DNA from: Vallitalea sp.
Lineage (GTDB): Bacteria; Bacillota; Clostridia; Lachnospirales; Vallitaleaceae
Reading direction: 5' to 3'
DNA: 64,000 nt
Assembly: GCF_025211055.1 (NCBI RefSeq)
Contig: NZ_JAOARO010000094.1
Coordinates: 1 to 64,000, forward strand
Shown: positions 56,586-64,000 of the stretch, piece by piece
Numbering within the stretch: position 1 is the stretch's first letter
How the letters are laid out: every line of letters starts with the position of its first letter
The notes under the pieces: generated by a model
The model's input: only the letters and a program-made list of their open reading frames with translations
Databases searched by the model: none
Told to the model about the DNA's origin: nothing
Program-made: the position numbers and the translations under genes

Positions 56586-57755
56586 ATGATGAAAAAATCA
56601 TTAATTCTAATATTAGCACTAGTAATGACTGTATCCATGCTTTTAGCTGGCTGCGGTGAAAAGAAAGACGATACTAAGACTCCAGATACTGGAGATACTA
56701 CAAACACTGAAGACAACAAAACAGATGATAAAGATGATGTAAAAACAGATGACCTATTAAAAGTAGTATTATTAATCAATGGTAATCTTGGAGACAAATC
56801 ATTTTTTGATTCAGCTAAAGCAGGTATGGACCTTATTCAAGAAAAATATGGTGATAAGGTAGAAACTGAAACTATTGAAATGACTTATGATGAGACAAAA
56901 TGGGAACCAGCATTATTAGATGTATCTGATAAAGATTACGATATAATCATTGTGGGAACATACCAAATGTCTGAATATCTACAAGATATCGCTGTTGATC
57001 ACAAAGATAAAAAATACATTATCTTTGATTCAACTGTTAATTACAAAGAATATGACTTAGATAACGTATATTCTATCGGTTACAAGCAAAATGAAGGTTC
57101 ATTCTTAGCAGGTGTTCTTGCTTCAAGAATAACTACTTCTGATATGGAAGGTATTAACGCAGACAAGAAAATCGGTTTCATCGGTGGTATGGAAAACAAT
57201 GTAATCAATGACTTCTTAGTTGGATATATCCAAGGAGCTCTATATGCAGACCCAGATACCAAAGTAGCAAGTTCTTATATTGGAGACTTCTCTGATGTTG
57301 CAAAAGCTAAAGAAATGAGTCTTGCTCAATTCAAACAAGGTGGAGTAGATATTGGATTCAACGTTGCTGGACAAGCTGGTCTTGGACAAATTGACGCTGC
57401 ATTAGAAGCTGGTAAATATGTTATTGGTGTAGACTCAGACCAAGCTGCATTATTTGCAGATGAAAAAGAAAAATCTGAATTAATATTAACATCAGTATTA
57501 AAGAGAGTTGACCAATCATTACTTCGTGCAATAGATATGCATATGGAAGGAACTTTACCATATGGTTCAGCAGAAAGTCTTGGATTCAAAGAAAAAGCTA
57601 TTGATATAGTTGATACTAATACAAATGTTTCAGCTGAGATCATGAAAGAATTAGCTGAAATCGAGGAAAAAATCGTTAATGGAGAAATAGAAGTAAAAAC
57701 TGCATTTAAGATGACACAAGATGAACTTACTGAATATATAAATTCTGTTAAATAA
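56586..57755 (+). CDS. BMP family nucleoside-binding lipoprotein
   Basis: Extracellular substrate-binding lipoprotein of a nucleoside ABC transporter (BmpA/NupN type). The 389-residue precursor has a signal peptide with lipobox LLAGC (Cys near 23), an acidic Asp/Thr-rich linker (about 26-58), then the BMP domain beginning VVLLINGNLGDKSFFDSAKAG (about 61-81, split) and containing GFIGGMENNVINDFLVGY and VIGVDSDQA. GGGGG precedes ATGATG. The ATPase and two permease genes follow. Confidence 0.92.
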   Translation: MMKKSLILILALVMTVSMLLAGCGEKKDDTKTPDTGDTTNTEDNKTDDKDDVKTDDLLKVVLLINGNLGDKSFFDSAKAGMDLIQEKYGDKVETETIEMTYDETKWEPALLDVSDKDYDIIIVGTYQMSEYLQDIAVDHKDKKYIIFDSTVNYKEYDLDNVYSIGYKQNEGSFLAGVLASRITTSDMEGINADKKIGFIGGMENNVINDFLVGYIQGALYADPDTKVASSYIGDFSDVAKAKEMSLAQFKQGGVDIGFNVAGQAGLGQIDAALEAGKYVIGVDSDQAALFADEKEKSELILTSVLKRVDQSLLRAIDMHMEGTLPYGSAESLGFKEKAIDIVDTNTNVSAEIMKELAEIEEKIVNGEIEVKTAFKMTQDELTEYINSVK

Positions 57756-57777
57756 TAGTTTTGTAGTATAATTTAGA

Positions 57778-57810
57778 GGGTGCATTTATTGTTTTCAATG
57801 AATGTACCTT
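57778..57810 (+). terminator. weak hairpin between binding protein and ATPase genes
   Basis: GGTGCATT pairs with AATGTACC (with one G-U) around a loop of about 14 bases, followed by TTCTTAATAA. A partial terminator here would keep the binding protein more abundant than the transporter. Confidence 0.45.
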
Positions 57811-57838
57811 CTTAATAATAATCTAATGGAGTGATAAT

Positions 57839-59392
57839 ATGCAAAACGAACTACTTAAAATGGAGAAAATAACTAAAGTTTATCCAAGTGGTATAGTAGC
57901 TAACGATGGAGTTGATTTCTCTATAAGAGAAGGAGAGATTCACGCTATTTGTGGAGAAAATGGTGCTGGAAAGTCAACTTTGATGAAAATCTTATTTGGA
58001 CTTCATACTCCAGAGGAAGGAAAAATCACCTTACGAGGAGAGAAAATTCACATAACATCACCTACAGTTGCCATAGAGTATGGTATCGGTATGGTGCATC
58101 AGCACTTTATGTTAGTTCCTTCTTTAACAGTTGCAGAAAACATGGTTTTAGGTGTAGAGCCTAAAAAAGGTTTGTTTGTTGATATGGATAAAGCAATAAG
58201 GACCACTGAAGAGTTATCAAACAAGTATAATCTACATGTTGATCCAAGAGCAAAAGTTGAAGATATACCAGTTGGAATTAAACAGAAAGTTGAAATACTT
58301 AAAGCTCTACTAAGAGGGGCTAAGATATTAATATTAGATGAGCCCACAGCAGTACTTACTCCTCAGGAGACCAAAGAACTATTTAATCAGCTGAAATTAT
58401 TAAAAGAAAAAGGACATACAATAATATTTATCTCACACAAATTAAATGAGGTAAAAGAGTTATGTGACCGAATTACAGTTATGAGAAATGGTAAGAGTAT
58501 GGGTGTCCATAATACTAGTGATGTAACAGAAGAAGATATCTCAAGGTTAATGGTAGGAAGAGATGTAGTTCTTAGAGTAGAAAAAGAAAAAGCTTCACCA
58601 AAAGAATCAATACTTAATATAAAAGATCTAGTATATGTCAATGAGCTAGGTAAAAAAGCTCTTAATGGTATTTCATTCAGTGTTAGAAAAGGTGAAATAC
58701 TAGGTGTTGCTGGTGTAGAAGGTAATGGACAAAGAGAGTTGGTAGAGTCTATAACAGGATTGGATAGTCCAACATCAGGAAGCATAAAGATAGTTGATAA
58801 TGAGGTTATTGGTAAAACAATAAAACAAATAAGAAGACTTGGTACATCACATATTCCAGAAGATAGAATGACCTATGGTGTTGCAGGTGATGTAAGTATT
58901 GAACAGAATATAATCTCTGATAAGTATGATACCAGTGAATATAACGGTAAAGTATTATTGAAAACAAAAACTATCAAAGAAAGAGCAATTGAACTTATAA
59001 AAGAATATAGAGTAAAATGTAATTCTGCCAATCAAAAGGTCAGAATGCTTTCTGGTGGTAATATACAAAAAGTAGTTGTTGCAAGAGAATTTTCAGGAGG
59101 ACCAAAACTTCTCATAGCTAACCAGCCAACAAGAGGTATTGATGTTGGAGCAACAGAATTTATCAGAAAAAGATTAGTTGAACTTAGGGATGAAGGAACA
59201 GCAGTATTACTGATTTCAGCTGATTTGAATGAAGTAATGGAACTTAGTGACAGCTTGATTGTAATGTATGGTGGAGAAATCGTAGCTTATTTTGAAGATA
59301 CTAGTACATTAACTGAAGAAGAATTAGGTCTATATATGTTAGGAGTTAAAAAACAAACACCAGAAGAGATTGGGGGAGTTATTAATGCGTAA
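57839..59392 (+). CDS. nucleoside ABC transporter ATP-binding protein (double ATPase)
   Basis: The 517-residue protein carries two ABC modules. The first (about 5-245) has Walker A GENGAGKST, FMLVPSLTVAEN and Walker B ILILDEPTAVL. The second (about 255-500) has the degenerate Walker A GVEGNGQREL and LSGGNIQKVVVARE, the arrangement known from NupO/RbsA-type importers. Membrane-associated with the two permeases that follow. Its last codons overlap the first permease start by 8 bases. Confidence 0.94.
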   Translation: MQNELLKMEKITKVYPSGIVANDGVDFSIREGEIHAICGENGAGKSTLMKILFGLHTPEEGKITLRGEKIHITSPTVAIEYGIGMVHQHFMLVPSLTVAENMVLGVEPKKGLFVDMDKAIRTTEELSNKYNLHVDPRAKVEDIPVGIKQKVEILKALLRGAKILILDEPTAVLTPQETKELFNQLKLLKEKGHTIIFISHKLNEVKELCDRITVMRNGKSMGVHNTSDVTEEDISRLMVGRDVVLRVEKEKASPKESILNIKDLVYVNELGKKALNGISFSVRKGEILGVAGVEGNGQRELVESITGLDSPTSGSIKIVDNEVIGKTIKQIRRLGTSHIPEDRMTYGVAGDVSIEQNIISDKYDTSEYNGKVLLKTKTIKERAIELIKEYRVKCNSANQKVRMLSGGNIQKVVVAREFSGGPKLLIANQPTRGIDVGATEFIRKRLVELRDEGTAVLLISADLNEVMELSDSLIVMYGGEIVAYFEDTSTLTEEELGLYMLGVKKQTPEEIGGVINA

Positions 59393-60449
59393 AAATCTAA
59401 AATTTGAAGTTGTTCGTACTAGTTTGGCAATATTGATTGCACTAGCGGTTGCATTGATAATTATCTTTTTAACAAGTAATGAACCAGGGGTAGCCCTAAA
59501 AGAGTTTGTTATAGGACCAATTGATAGTCTTAGACACTTTGGTAATGTTATTGAACTTGCAATCCCTCTAATGTTTACAGGACTTGCAGTAAGTATTATG
59601 TTCAAAGCTCAACAATTTAACCTTGGTGCAGAAGGTGGCTTCTTCATTGGTGGTGTTGCAGCAATGGTGGTTGCAATAAAAGTATCATTGCCTGTAGTAG
59701 CGCATCCATTGGTAGCTATACTTTTTGGAGGTATTCTTGGAGCGATTGTTGTTAGTATACCTGCATTTATGAAAGTAAGATGGAATGCTACAGAGTTGGT
59801 ATCATCATTAATGTTGAACTATATTGCATTATTTATAGGTGCATATCTATTGAATTACCACTTTAGAGATCCTAACTCAGGAGCAATTGCATCTGAAAAA
59901 ATTCCTAAGTCAGCTAAACTAATGGTTATTTTATCTGGAACTAGAATTCATGCAGGTTTGATAATTGTTGCTGTTATGGTTGTTCTTTGTTACTATTTCC
60001 TATATAGAACTAAATGGGGATACGAAATAAGGATAACTGGTGAAAACAAAAGATTTGCTGAGTACTCAGGAATCAATACAGCAAAAGTTATAATACTTTC
60101 TCAAGTATTAGGTGGATTCATTGCTGGTATGGGAGGTTCTATTGAAGTGCTTGGATTATATAGGAGATTTACATGGCAGACATTGCCTGGTTATGGATGG
60201 GATGGTATCATAGTTGCTATTCTAGCAAGAAATAATCCTTTATATGTTCCTATCGGTGCCATTTTCTTAGCTTATCTTAGAATTGGTGCAGACTTGATGT
60301 CTCGAGGTTCAGACGTCCAAAGTGAAGTTGTTGCCATAATTCAAGGTGTAATAATTGTGTTTATAGTTGCTGAAAGCTTTTTATCAAAATATAAACATAA
60401 ATTAGTATACAAAGAAGCTAAAAAATTAAGCGTGAAGGGGGTAAAATAA
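59385..60449 (+). CDS. nucleoside ABC transporter permease 1
   Basis: The 354-residue permease has eight or more membrane spans and BPD_transp_2 features (FKAQQFNLGAEGGFFIGGVAA, about 71-91, and LGGFIAGMGGSIEVLG). The start at 59385 has GGGGGAG upstream and overlaps the ATPase stop by 8 bases; the upstream TTG frame is not needed. Forms the channel with the next gene product. In B. subtilis the equivalent is NupP. Confidence 0.93.
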   Translation: MRKNLKFEVVRTSLAILIALAVALIIIFLTSNEPGVALKEFVIGPIDSLRHFGNVIELAIPLMFTGLAVSIMFKAQQFNLGAEGGFFIGGVAAMVVAIKVSLPVVAHPLVAILFGGILGAIVVSIPAFMKVRWNATELVSSLMLNYIALFIGAYLLNYHFRDPNSGAIASEKIPKSAKLMVILSGTRIHAGLIIVAVMVVLCYYFLYRTKWGYEIRITGENKRFAEYSGINTAKVIILSQVLGGFIAGMGGSIEVLGLYRRFTWQTLPGYGWDGIIVAILARNNPLYVPIGAIFLAYLRIGADLMSRGSDVQSEVVAIIQGVIIVFIVAESFLSKYKHKLVYKEAKKLSVKGVK

Positions 60450-60450
60450 T

Positions 60451-61392
60451 ATGGCTGAGTTATTTAATATTATTTTTACTACTGGATTTGGATATTCTGT
60501 ATTACGGGTAACGACTCCTATACTATTTGCTGCTCTTGGTGCGCTTATATCAGATAGAGCTGGCGTAATCAATATTGCACTTGAAGGTATTATGTTAACT
60601 TCAGCTTTAGCAGGTGTTATTATAAGTGCTACAACACAAAGTGCTTGGATCGGATTATTAGGTGCAGTTCTTGTAGGTGCTTTGGTAGGTTTACTATTAG
60701 CTTACTTTTCACTTAACCTCAAGACTGATATAATCCTATCAGGCATTGCACTAAACCTTATGGCAGCTGGAGGGACGGTATTTGTTTTATTTTTAGTTGT
60801 TAATAATAAAGGTATTTCTTCAGATTTAAAGAGTAAAGTAATACCTAATATTGATATACCATTGATAGATAAGATTCCAATTATAGGACCTATTTTCTCA
60901 GGTCATAACGCTTTAACTTATATTTCAATATTATCAGTAATATTTATATATTATTTATTATATAAAACTCCTCTGGGACTTAAGATAAGAGCTGTTGGAG
61001 AGAATCCTAATGCGGCTGATTCAGTAGGTATTAGTGTAAGAAAGATAAAATATATTGCTCTTATTTTAAGTGGAGTCTTTGCAGGATTTGGTGGAGCTTA
61101 TATGTCTATGGGATATTTATCATATTTTACAAGAAATATGACAGCTGGTAGAGGATTCATCGCCTTGGCAGCAGAAGCAATGGGTGGAGCTACACCTATT
61201 GGAACATTCCTTACATCATTATTCTTTGGATTTGCAGATGCATTAGCTAACAATCTACAAACTCTAAGAGTGCCACCACAATTTATATATATGATTCCAT
61301 ACATTGCAACACTAATCGGATTAGTAATATATGCATCAAGAAAACAATCTCAGATTAAAAGGATTAAGAAACAGAAGATAAAACAATTATAG
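60451..61392 (+). CDS. nucleoside ABC transporter permease 2
   Basis: The 313-residue permease of the same family, with ISDRAGVINIALEGIMLTSAL (about 28-48) and GGAYMSMGYLSYFTRNMTAGRGFIALA (split about 213-239). It starts one base after the first permease stop, so the two are coupled. Corresponds to NupQ. Last gene before a strong terminator. Confidence 0.93.
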   Translation: MAELFNIIFTTGFGYSVLRVTTPILFAALGALISDRAGVINIALEGIMLTSALAGVIISATTQSAWIGLLGAVLVGALVGLLLAYFSLNLKTDIILSGIALNLMAAGGTVFVLFLVVNNKGISSDLKSKVIPNIDIPLIDKIPIIGPIFSGHNALTYISILSVIFIYYLLYKTPLGLKIRAVGENPNAADSVGISVRKIKYIALILSGVFAGFGGAYMSMGYLSYFTRNMTAGRGFIALAAEAMGGATPIGTFLTSLFFGFADALANNLQTLRVPPQFIYMIPYIATLIGLVIYASRKQSQIKRIKKQKIKQL

Positions 61393-61400
61393 AATTAATG

Positions 61401-61472
61401 AATAAAGCCATTAATATTATTATTGATTGGAGATAATAAAATCTTGTTCAATAATAATATATAGGCTTTATT
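61401..61472 (+). terminator. strong two-part terminator of transporter genes
   Basis: AATAAAGCC (61401-61409) pairs with GGCTTTATT (61464-61472), and inside it a 13-bp perfect stem ATATTATTATTGA with TCAATAATAATAT. TTGTATAA follows. Separates transport from catabolic genes. Confidence 0.75.
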
Positions 61473-61493
61473 TTGTATAAAGATGATAATTAT

Positions 61494-61546
61494 AAGCAAA
61501 AAGATTAATGTTTTTACGAAAATACTTCAACATAGTCTTTTTGCTT
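61494..61546 (+). repeat. second hairpin ahead of nucleoside hydrolase genes
   Basis: AAGCAAAAAGA (61494-61504) and TCTTTTTGCTT (61536-61546) are perfect 11-base arms around a 31-base loop, followed by GTTTAG. It lies 44 bases before the next start codon and could act as an attenuator. Confidence 0.5.
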
Positions 61547-61590
61547 GTTTAGATATATTAAAATTTACTATATGCGTAGGAGGATGAATT

Positions 61591-62523
61591 ATGGCTAAAC
61601 CAGTAATTATTGATTGTGATCCTGGACATGATGATGCGATTGCTTTATTACTTGCTCTTGGAAGTGAAAAACTTGATGTAAAAGGTATCACAACTGTTGC
61701 AGGAAATCAGACAGGAGATAAAACAATTAATAATGCATTAAGAGTATTAAGTTATTTGGATATACACAAAGAAGTTGCAAAAGGAGCAACTAAACCTCTT
61801 ATAAGAGAATTGATAACAGCAGCAGAAGTTCATGGCGAAAGTGGTCTGGAAGGACCAGAATTACCTGAGCCATCATTTGAAAAAAGTGATAAATCCGCTA
61901 TTGAATTGATGTTTAAAATAATAAATGAATCCAAGGAAAAAGTAACCCTCATACCAACAGGTCCTTTAACTAATATAGCCAATTTGCTTTTAGCTTATCC
62001 TAGTGTTAAAGACAACATAGAAGAAATTGTATTAATGGGTGGAGCATGTTTTGGCGGTAATTGGACTCCAGCTGCTGAGTTTAACATACTTGTTGACCCA
62101 GAAGCTGCTGATATAGTTTATCGTTCAGGCTTACCAGTTACTATGTGTGGACTTGATGTAACTCATAAGGCTCAAGTTTTTGGGGATGAGGCAGAACGTA
62201 TTAGAAGTATTGGAAACAAAGCCAGTAAATTAGTAGCTGAACTCCTTGATTATTTTGGGATATTTCATATGAACCCTAATTTTGGTTTTGATGGTCCACC
62301 ATTACATGATGTTTGTGCTGTAGCATATGTCATAGACCCAAGCATATTCATTACTAAAAAACACAATGTTGAGATAGATATATCAGGAGAACTAACTGTT
62401 GGAGCAACGGTTGTTGATTATTATGATACTAGTGGAAAAGAAAAAAATGTCAACGTTGTTTTTGATTTGGACAGAGAAAGATTTATAGACATGTTATATG
62501 ATAATCTAAAGAAATATAATTAG
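61591..62523 (+). CDS. inosine-uridine-type nucleoside hydrolase, first copy
   Basis: Hydrolyses ribonucleosides to free base and ribose, using Ca2+. The 310-residue protein has the metal loop DCDPGHDDA (8-16), TTVAGNQ, the LIPTGPLTNIA segment, TPAAEFNILVDPEAA (about 155-169) and the C-terminal catalytic HD (HDVCAVAYVIDP). GGAGG precedes the start. The paralogue follows 12 bases later. Confidence 0.94.
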   Translation: MAKPVIIDCDPGHDDAIALLLALGSEKLDVKGITTVAGNQTGDKTINNALRVLSYLDIHKEVAKGATKPLIRELITAAEVHGESGLEGPELPEPSFEKSDKSAIELMFKIINESKEKVTLIPTGPLTNIANLLLAYPSVKDNIEEIVLMGGACFGGNWTPAAEFNILVDPEAADIVYRSGLPVTMCGLDVTHKAQVFGDEAERIRSIGNKASKLVAELLDYFGIFHMNPNFGFDGPPLHDVCAVAYVIDPSIFITKKHNVEIDISGELTVGATVVDYYDTSGKEKNVNVVFDLDRERFIDMLYDNLKKYN

Positions 62524-62535
62524 GGAGGTAGAATA

Positions 62536-63465
62536 ATGACAAAAATACCTATTATAATAGATACAGATCCAGGTACAGACGATACAACCGCCATACTAAT
62601 GTGTTTGGCATGTGAAAAATTTGATACTAGAGCTATTACAAGTGTAGGAGGAAATGTAGGGATAGAAAAGACTTCCAATAATGCTCGTAAGATAGTAGAG
62701 CTTTCAGGAAAAGATATAAAAGTTGCAATAGGAGTCAAGAATCCTATTGTGAGAAAAATAGTTAATGCAGAATTCGTCCACGGTATTTCTGGTTTAGGCA
62801 ATATTACATTACCAGAACCGGTAATGCCTTATTATGAAAAAGATGCTATAGATACTATATATGAAGAAGCATTAGCAGCAGATGGCAGACTCAAGATTTT
62901 AGCTCTTGGACCTTTAACTAACATAGCAGTAGCATTGTTGAAATATCCACAATTAAAGAAAATGATTGATAGTATTGTTTTCATGGGTGGAGCAGTCAAT
63001 CTAGGTAATGTTACTCCAGCTGCTGAATTCAATATTTATGCTGATCCAGAAGCAGCAAAAATAGTATTTGATTCAGGCATAGATTTAGTGATGGTTGGAT
63101 TAGACGTTACTCATGAAACTATTGTTACAAAAGAACAAAATAAAAGAATACACCAGTATAATAACAAGGTAGCTAAAGTAGTAGCAAAATTAATAGATTA
63201 TACAATAGATAGAGAAAGTCCTTATAACCCTCATGGTGGAGTTATGCATGACCCATTAGCGGCAGCAACACTTATTGATAGTTCTGTACTAGAAACAGAA
63301 GATTATTATGTTGATGTGGAACTAAAAAGTGATATCACTAGAGGAAAAACTGTTGCAGATGTTTTTAGAGTTACAAATAACAAACCTAACATTCATGTTG
63401 GTGTAAAATCAGATAATGAGAAGTTCTTGGAGATACTTGAATCTATGATAAGCAAGTATGAATAG
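62536..63465 (+). CDS. inosine-uridine-type nucleoside hydrolase, second copy
   Basis: The 309-residue paralogue, with DTDPGTDDT (8-16), VGGNVGIEKT, LALGPLTNIAVAL, TPAAEFNIYADPEAA and MHDPLAAATLID. The His after DPG is Thr in this copy, and the active-site neighbour ANIVH-like segments differ, so substrate preference (purine versus pyrimidine) may differ. AGGGAGG precedes the start. Tandem duplication of a pair is clear from shared spacing. Confidence 0.94.
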   Translation: MTKIPIIIDTDPGTDDTTAILMCLACEKFDTRAITSVGGNVGIEKTSNNARKIVELSGKDIKVAIGVKNPIVRKIVNAEFVHGISGLGNITLPEPVMPYYEKDAIDTIYEEALAADGRLKILALGPLTNIAVALLKYPQLKKMIDSIVFMGGAVNLGNVTPAAEFNIYADPEAAKIVFDSGIDLVMVGLDVTHETIVTKEQNKRIHQYNNKVAKVVAKLIDYTIDRESPYNPHGGVMHDPLAAATLIDSSVLETEDYYVDVELKSDITRGKTVADVFRVTNNKPNIHVGVKSDNEKFLEILESMISKYE

Positions 63466-63489
63466 TACTGAATAAGGAGGTTTAAATAT

Positions 63490-64000
63490 ATGAAAATTGT
63501 TGTTGTAGGTAGTACTAATATGGATTACGTATTAAAAACCAATGAATTACCTAAGTTGGGGGAAACATTATCGGCTATGTCTTTTAATACTGTATTCGGC
63601 GGTAAAGGTGCTAATCAAGCTGTAGCAGCAGCAAGACTTGGTGCAGAAGTTACGATGATTGCAGCTGTTGGTGATGATAGTATTGGTGAACAGCTTAAAG
63701 ATAATCTTGCAAAAGAAAGTATAAATGTTGAAGGTGTAAATGTAGTAGAGGGACCAAGTGGTGTAGCAATGATTACAGTTGCGGATAATGGTGATAACAC
63801 TATTGTTGTTTATCCAGGAGCCAATGGGAAGATTGATGAGAAATGGCTGGAGGCTAATGAAGCATTGTTAATGTCAGCGGACTGTATACTTGTTCAATTG
63901 GAGATACCTATTAATGTAGTTATGAAGGCGGTTAAAATAGCTAGTGATAATAACGTGAAAGTCATATTTAATCCAGCACCAGCAAAAGAGTTTCCTAATG
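63490..64000 (+). CDS. rbsK: ribokinase, cut by window end
   Basis: Only the first 170 residues are visible. They hold the PfkB-family opening VVVGSTNMDYVLKT (about 4-17), the substrate loop FGGKGANQAVAAARLG (about 36-51) and AAVGDDSIGEQL, diagnostic of ribokinase. It starts 24 bases after the second nucleoside hydrolase with GGAGG upstream. It would phosphorylate the ribose set free by the hydrolases to ribose 5-phosphate. The reading frame is open to the last base. Confidence 0.9.
   Translation, partial: MKIVVVGSTNMDYVLKTNELPKLGETLSAMSFNTVFGGKGANQAVAAARLGAEVTMIAAVGDDSIGEQLKDNLAKESINVEGVNVVEGPSGVAMITVADNGDNTIVVYPGANGKIDEKWLEANEALLMSADCILVQLEIPINVVMKAVKIASDNNVKVIFNPAPAKEFPN

Overview
The window is AT-rich, densely coded DNA (roughly 30% GC by eye) with strong AGGAGG-type ribosome binding sites, frequent TTG/GTG starts, intrinsic terminators with long AT stems, and gene families typical of anaerobic Clostridia: indolepyruvate:ferredoxin oxidoreductase, agmatine deiminase fermentation, CBS/DRTGG pyrophosphatase, HPr kinase, FapA and HD-GYP proteins. 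I infer a motile, amino-acid- and nucleoside-using member of the Bacillota (Clostridia, perhaps a Vallitalea/Lachnospirales-like lineage); the genus is a guess. I saw no rRNA, tRNA, CRISPR array or intact transposase.

Layout. 1-762 carries no supported protein gene. 763-2100 is a secreted protein with a caspase/CHAT-like His/Cys pattern. 2384-9516 is an agmatine fermentation locus: an Lrp/AsnC regulator diverges from a sodium/solute symporter, putrescine carbamoyltransferase, agmatine deiminase, an APC antiporter and carbamate kinase. It converges on a polyamine ABC transporter (potABCD, 13337 down to 9606) whose usual HTH-cupin regulator survives only as a decayed remnant. Agmatine would be converted to putrescine plus carbamoyl phosphate, giving ATP.

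13.9-36 kb is rich in signalling: two HD-GYP proteins around a CBS-pyrophosphatase, a UvrD-like helicase, a hybrid histidine kinase, FapA behind a sigma-28-like promoter, a GAF protein, a TPR protein and thioredoxin reductase, then an NlpC/P60 hydrolase with SH3 domains, upp, a PilZ protein and a glycoside-hydrolase-2 homologue that has lost its catalytic residues. 36-46.5 kb holds uvrC, hprK, a ROK glucokinase, a Fur-box-controlled feoA-feoB-small-protein locus, the threonine-degrading pair tdh-kbl, and a lone bioB.

46.6-54 kb is an arylacetate/aromatic amino acid module: symporter, phenylacetate-CoA ligase, iorA, iorB, a second phenylacetate-CoA ligase and a tandem-ACT protein. Indolepyruvate-type keto acids would be oxidised to acyl-CoA, and the ligases could run toward acid plus ATP or the reverse. 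54.3-64 kb is a nucleoside salvage locus: Crp/Fnr regulator, ADP-ribosylglycohydrolase-family protein, BMP lipoprotein, ABC ATPase, two permeases, two nucleoside hydrolases and a ribokinase cut by the window edge. The chain would import nucleosides, release the base and phosphorylate the ribose.
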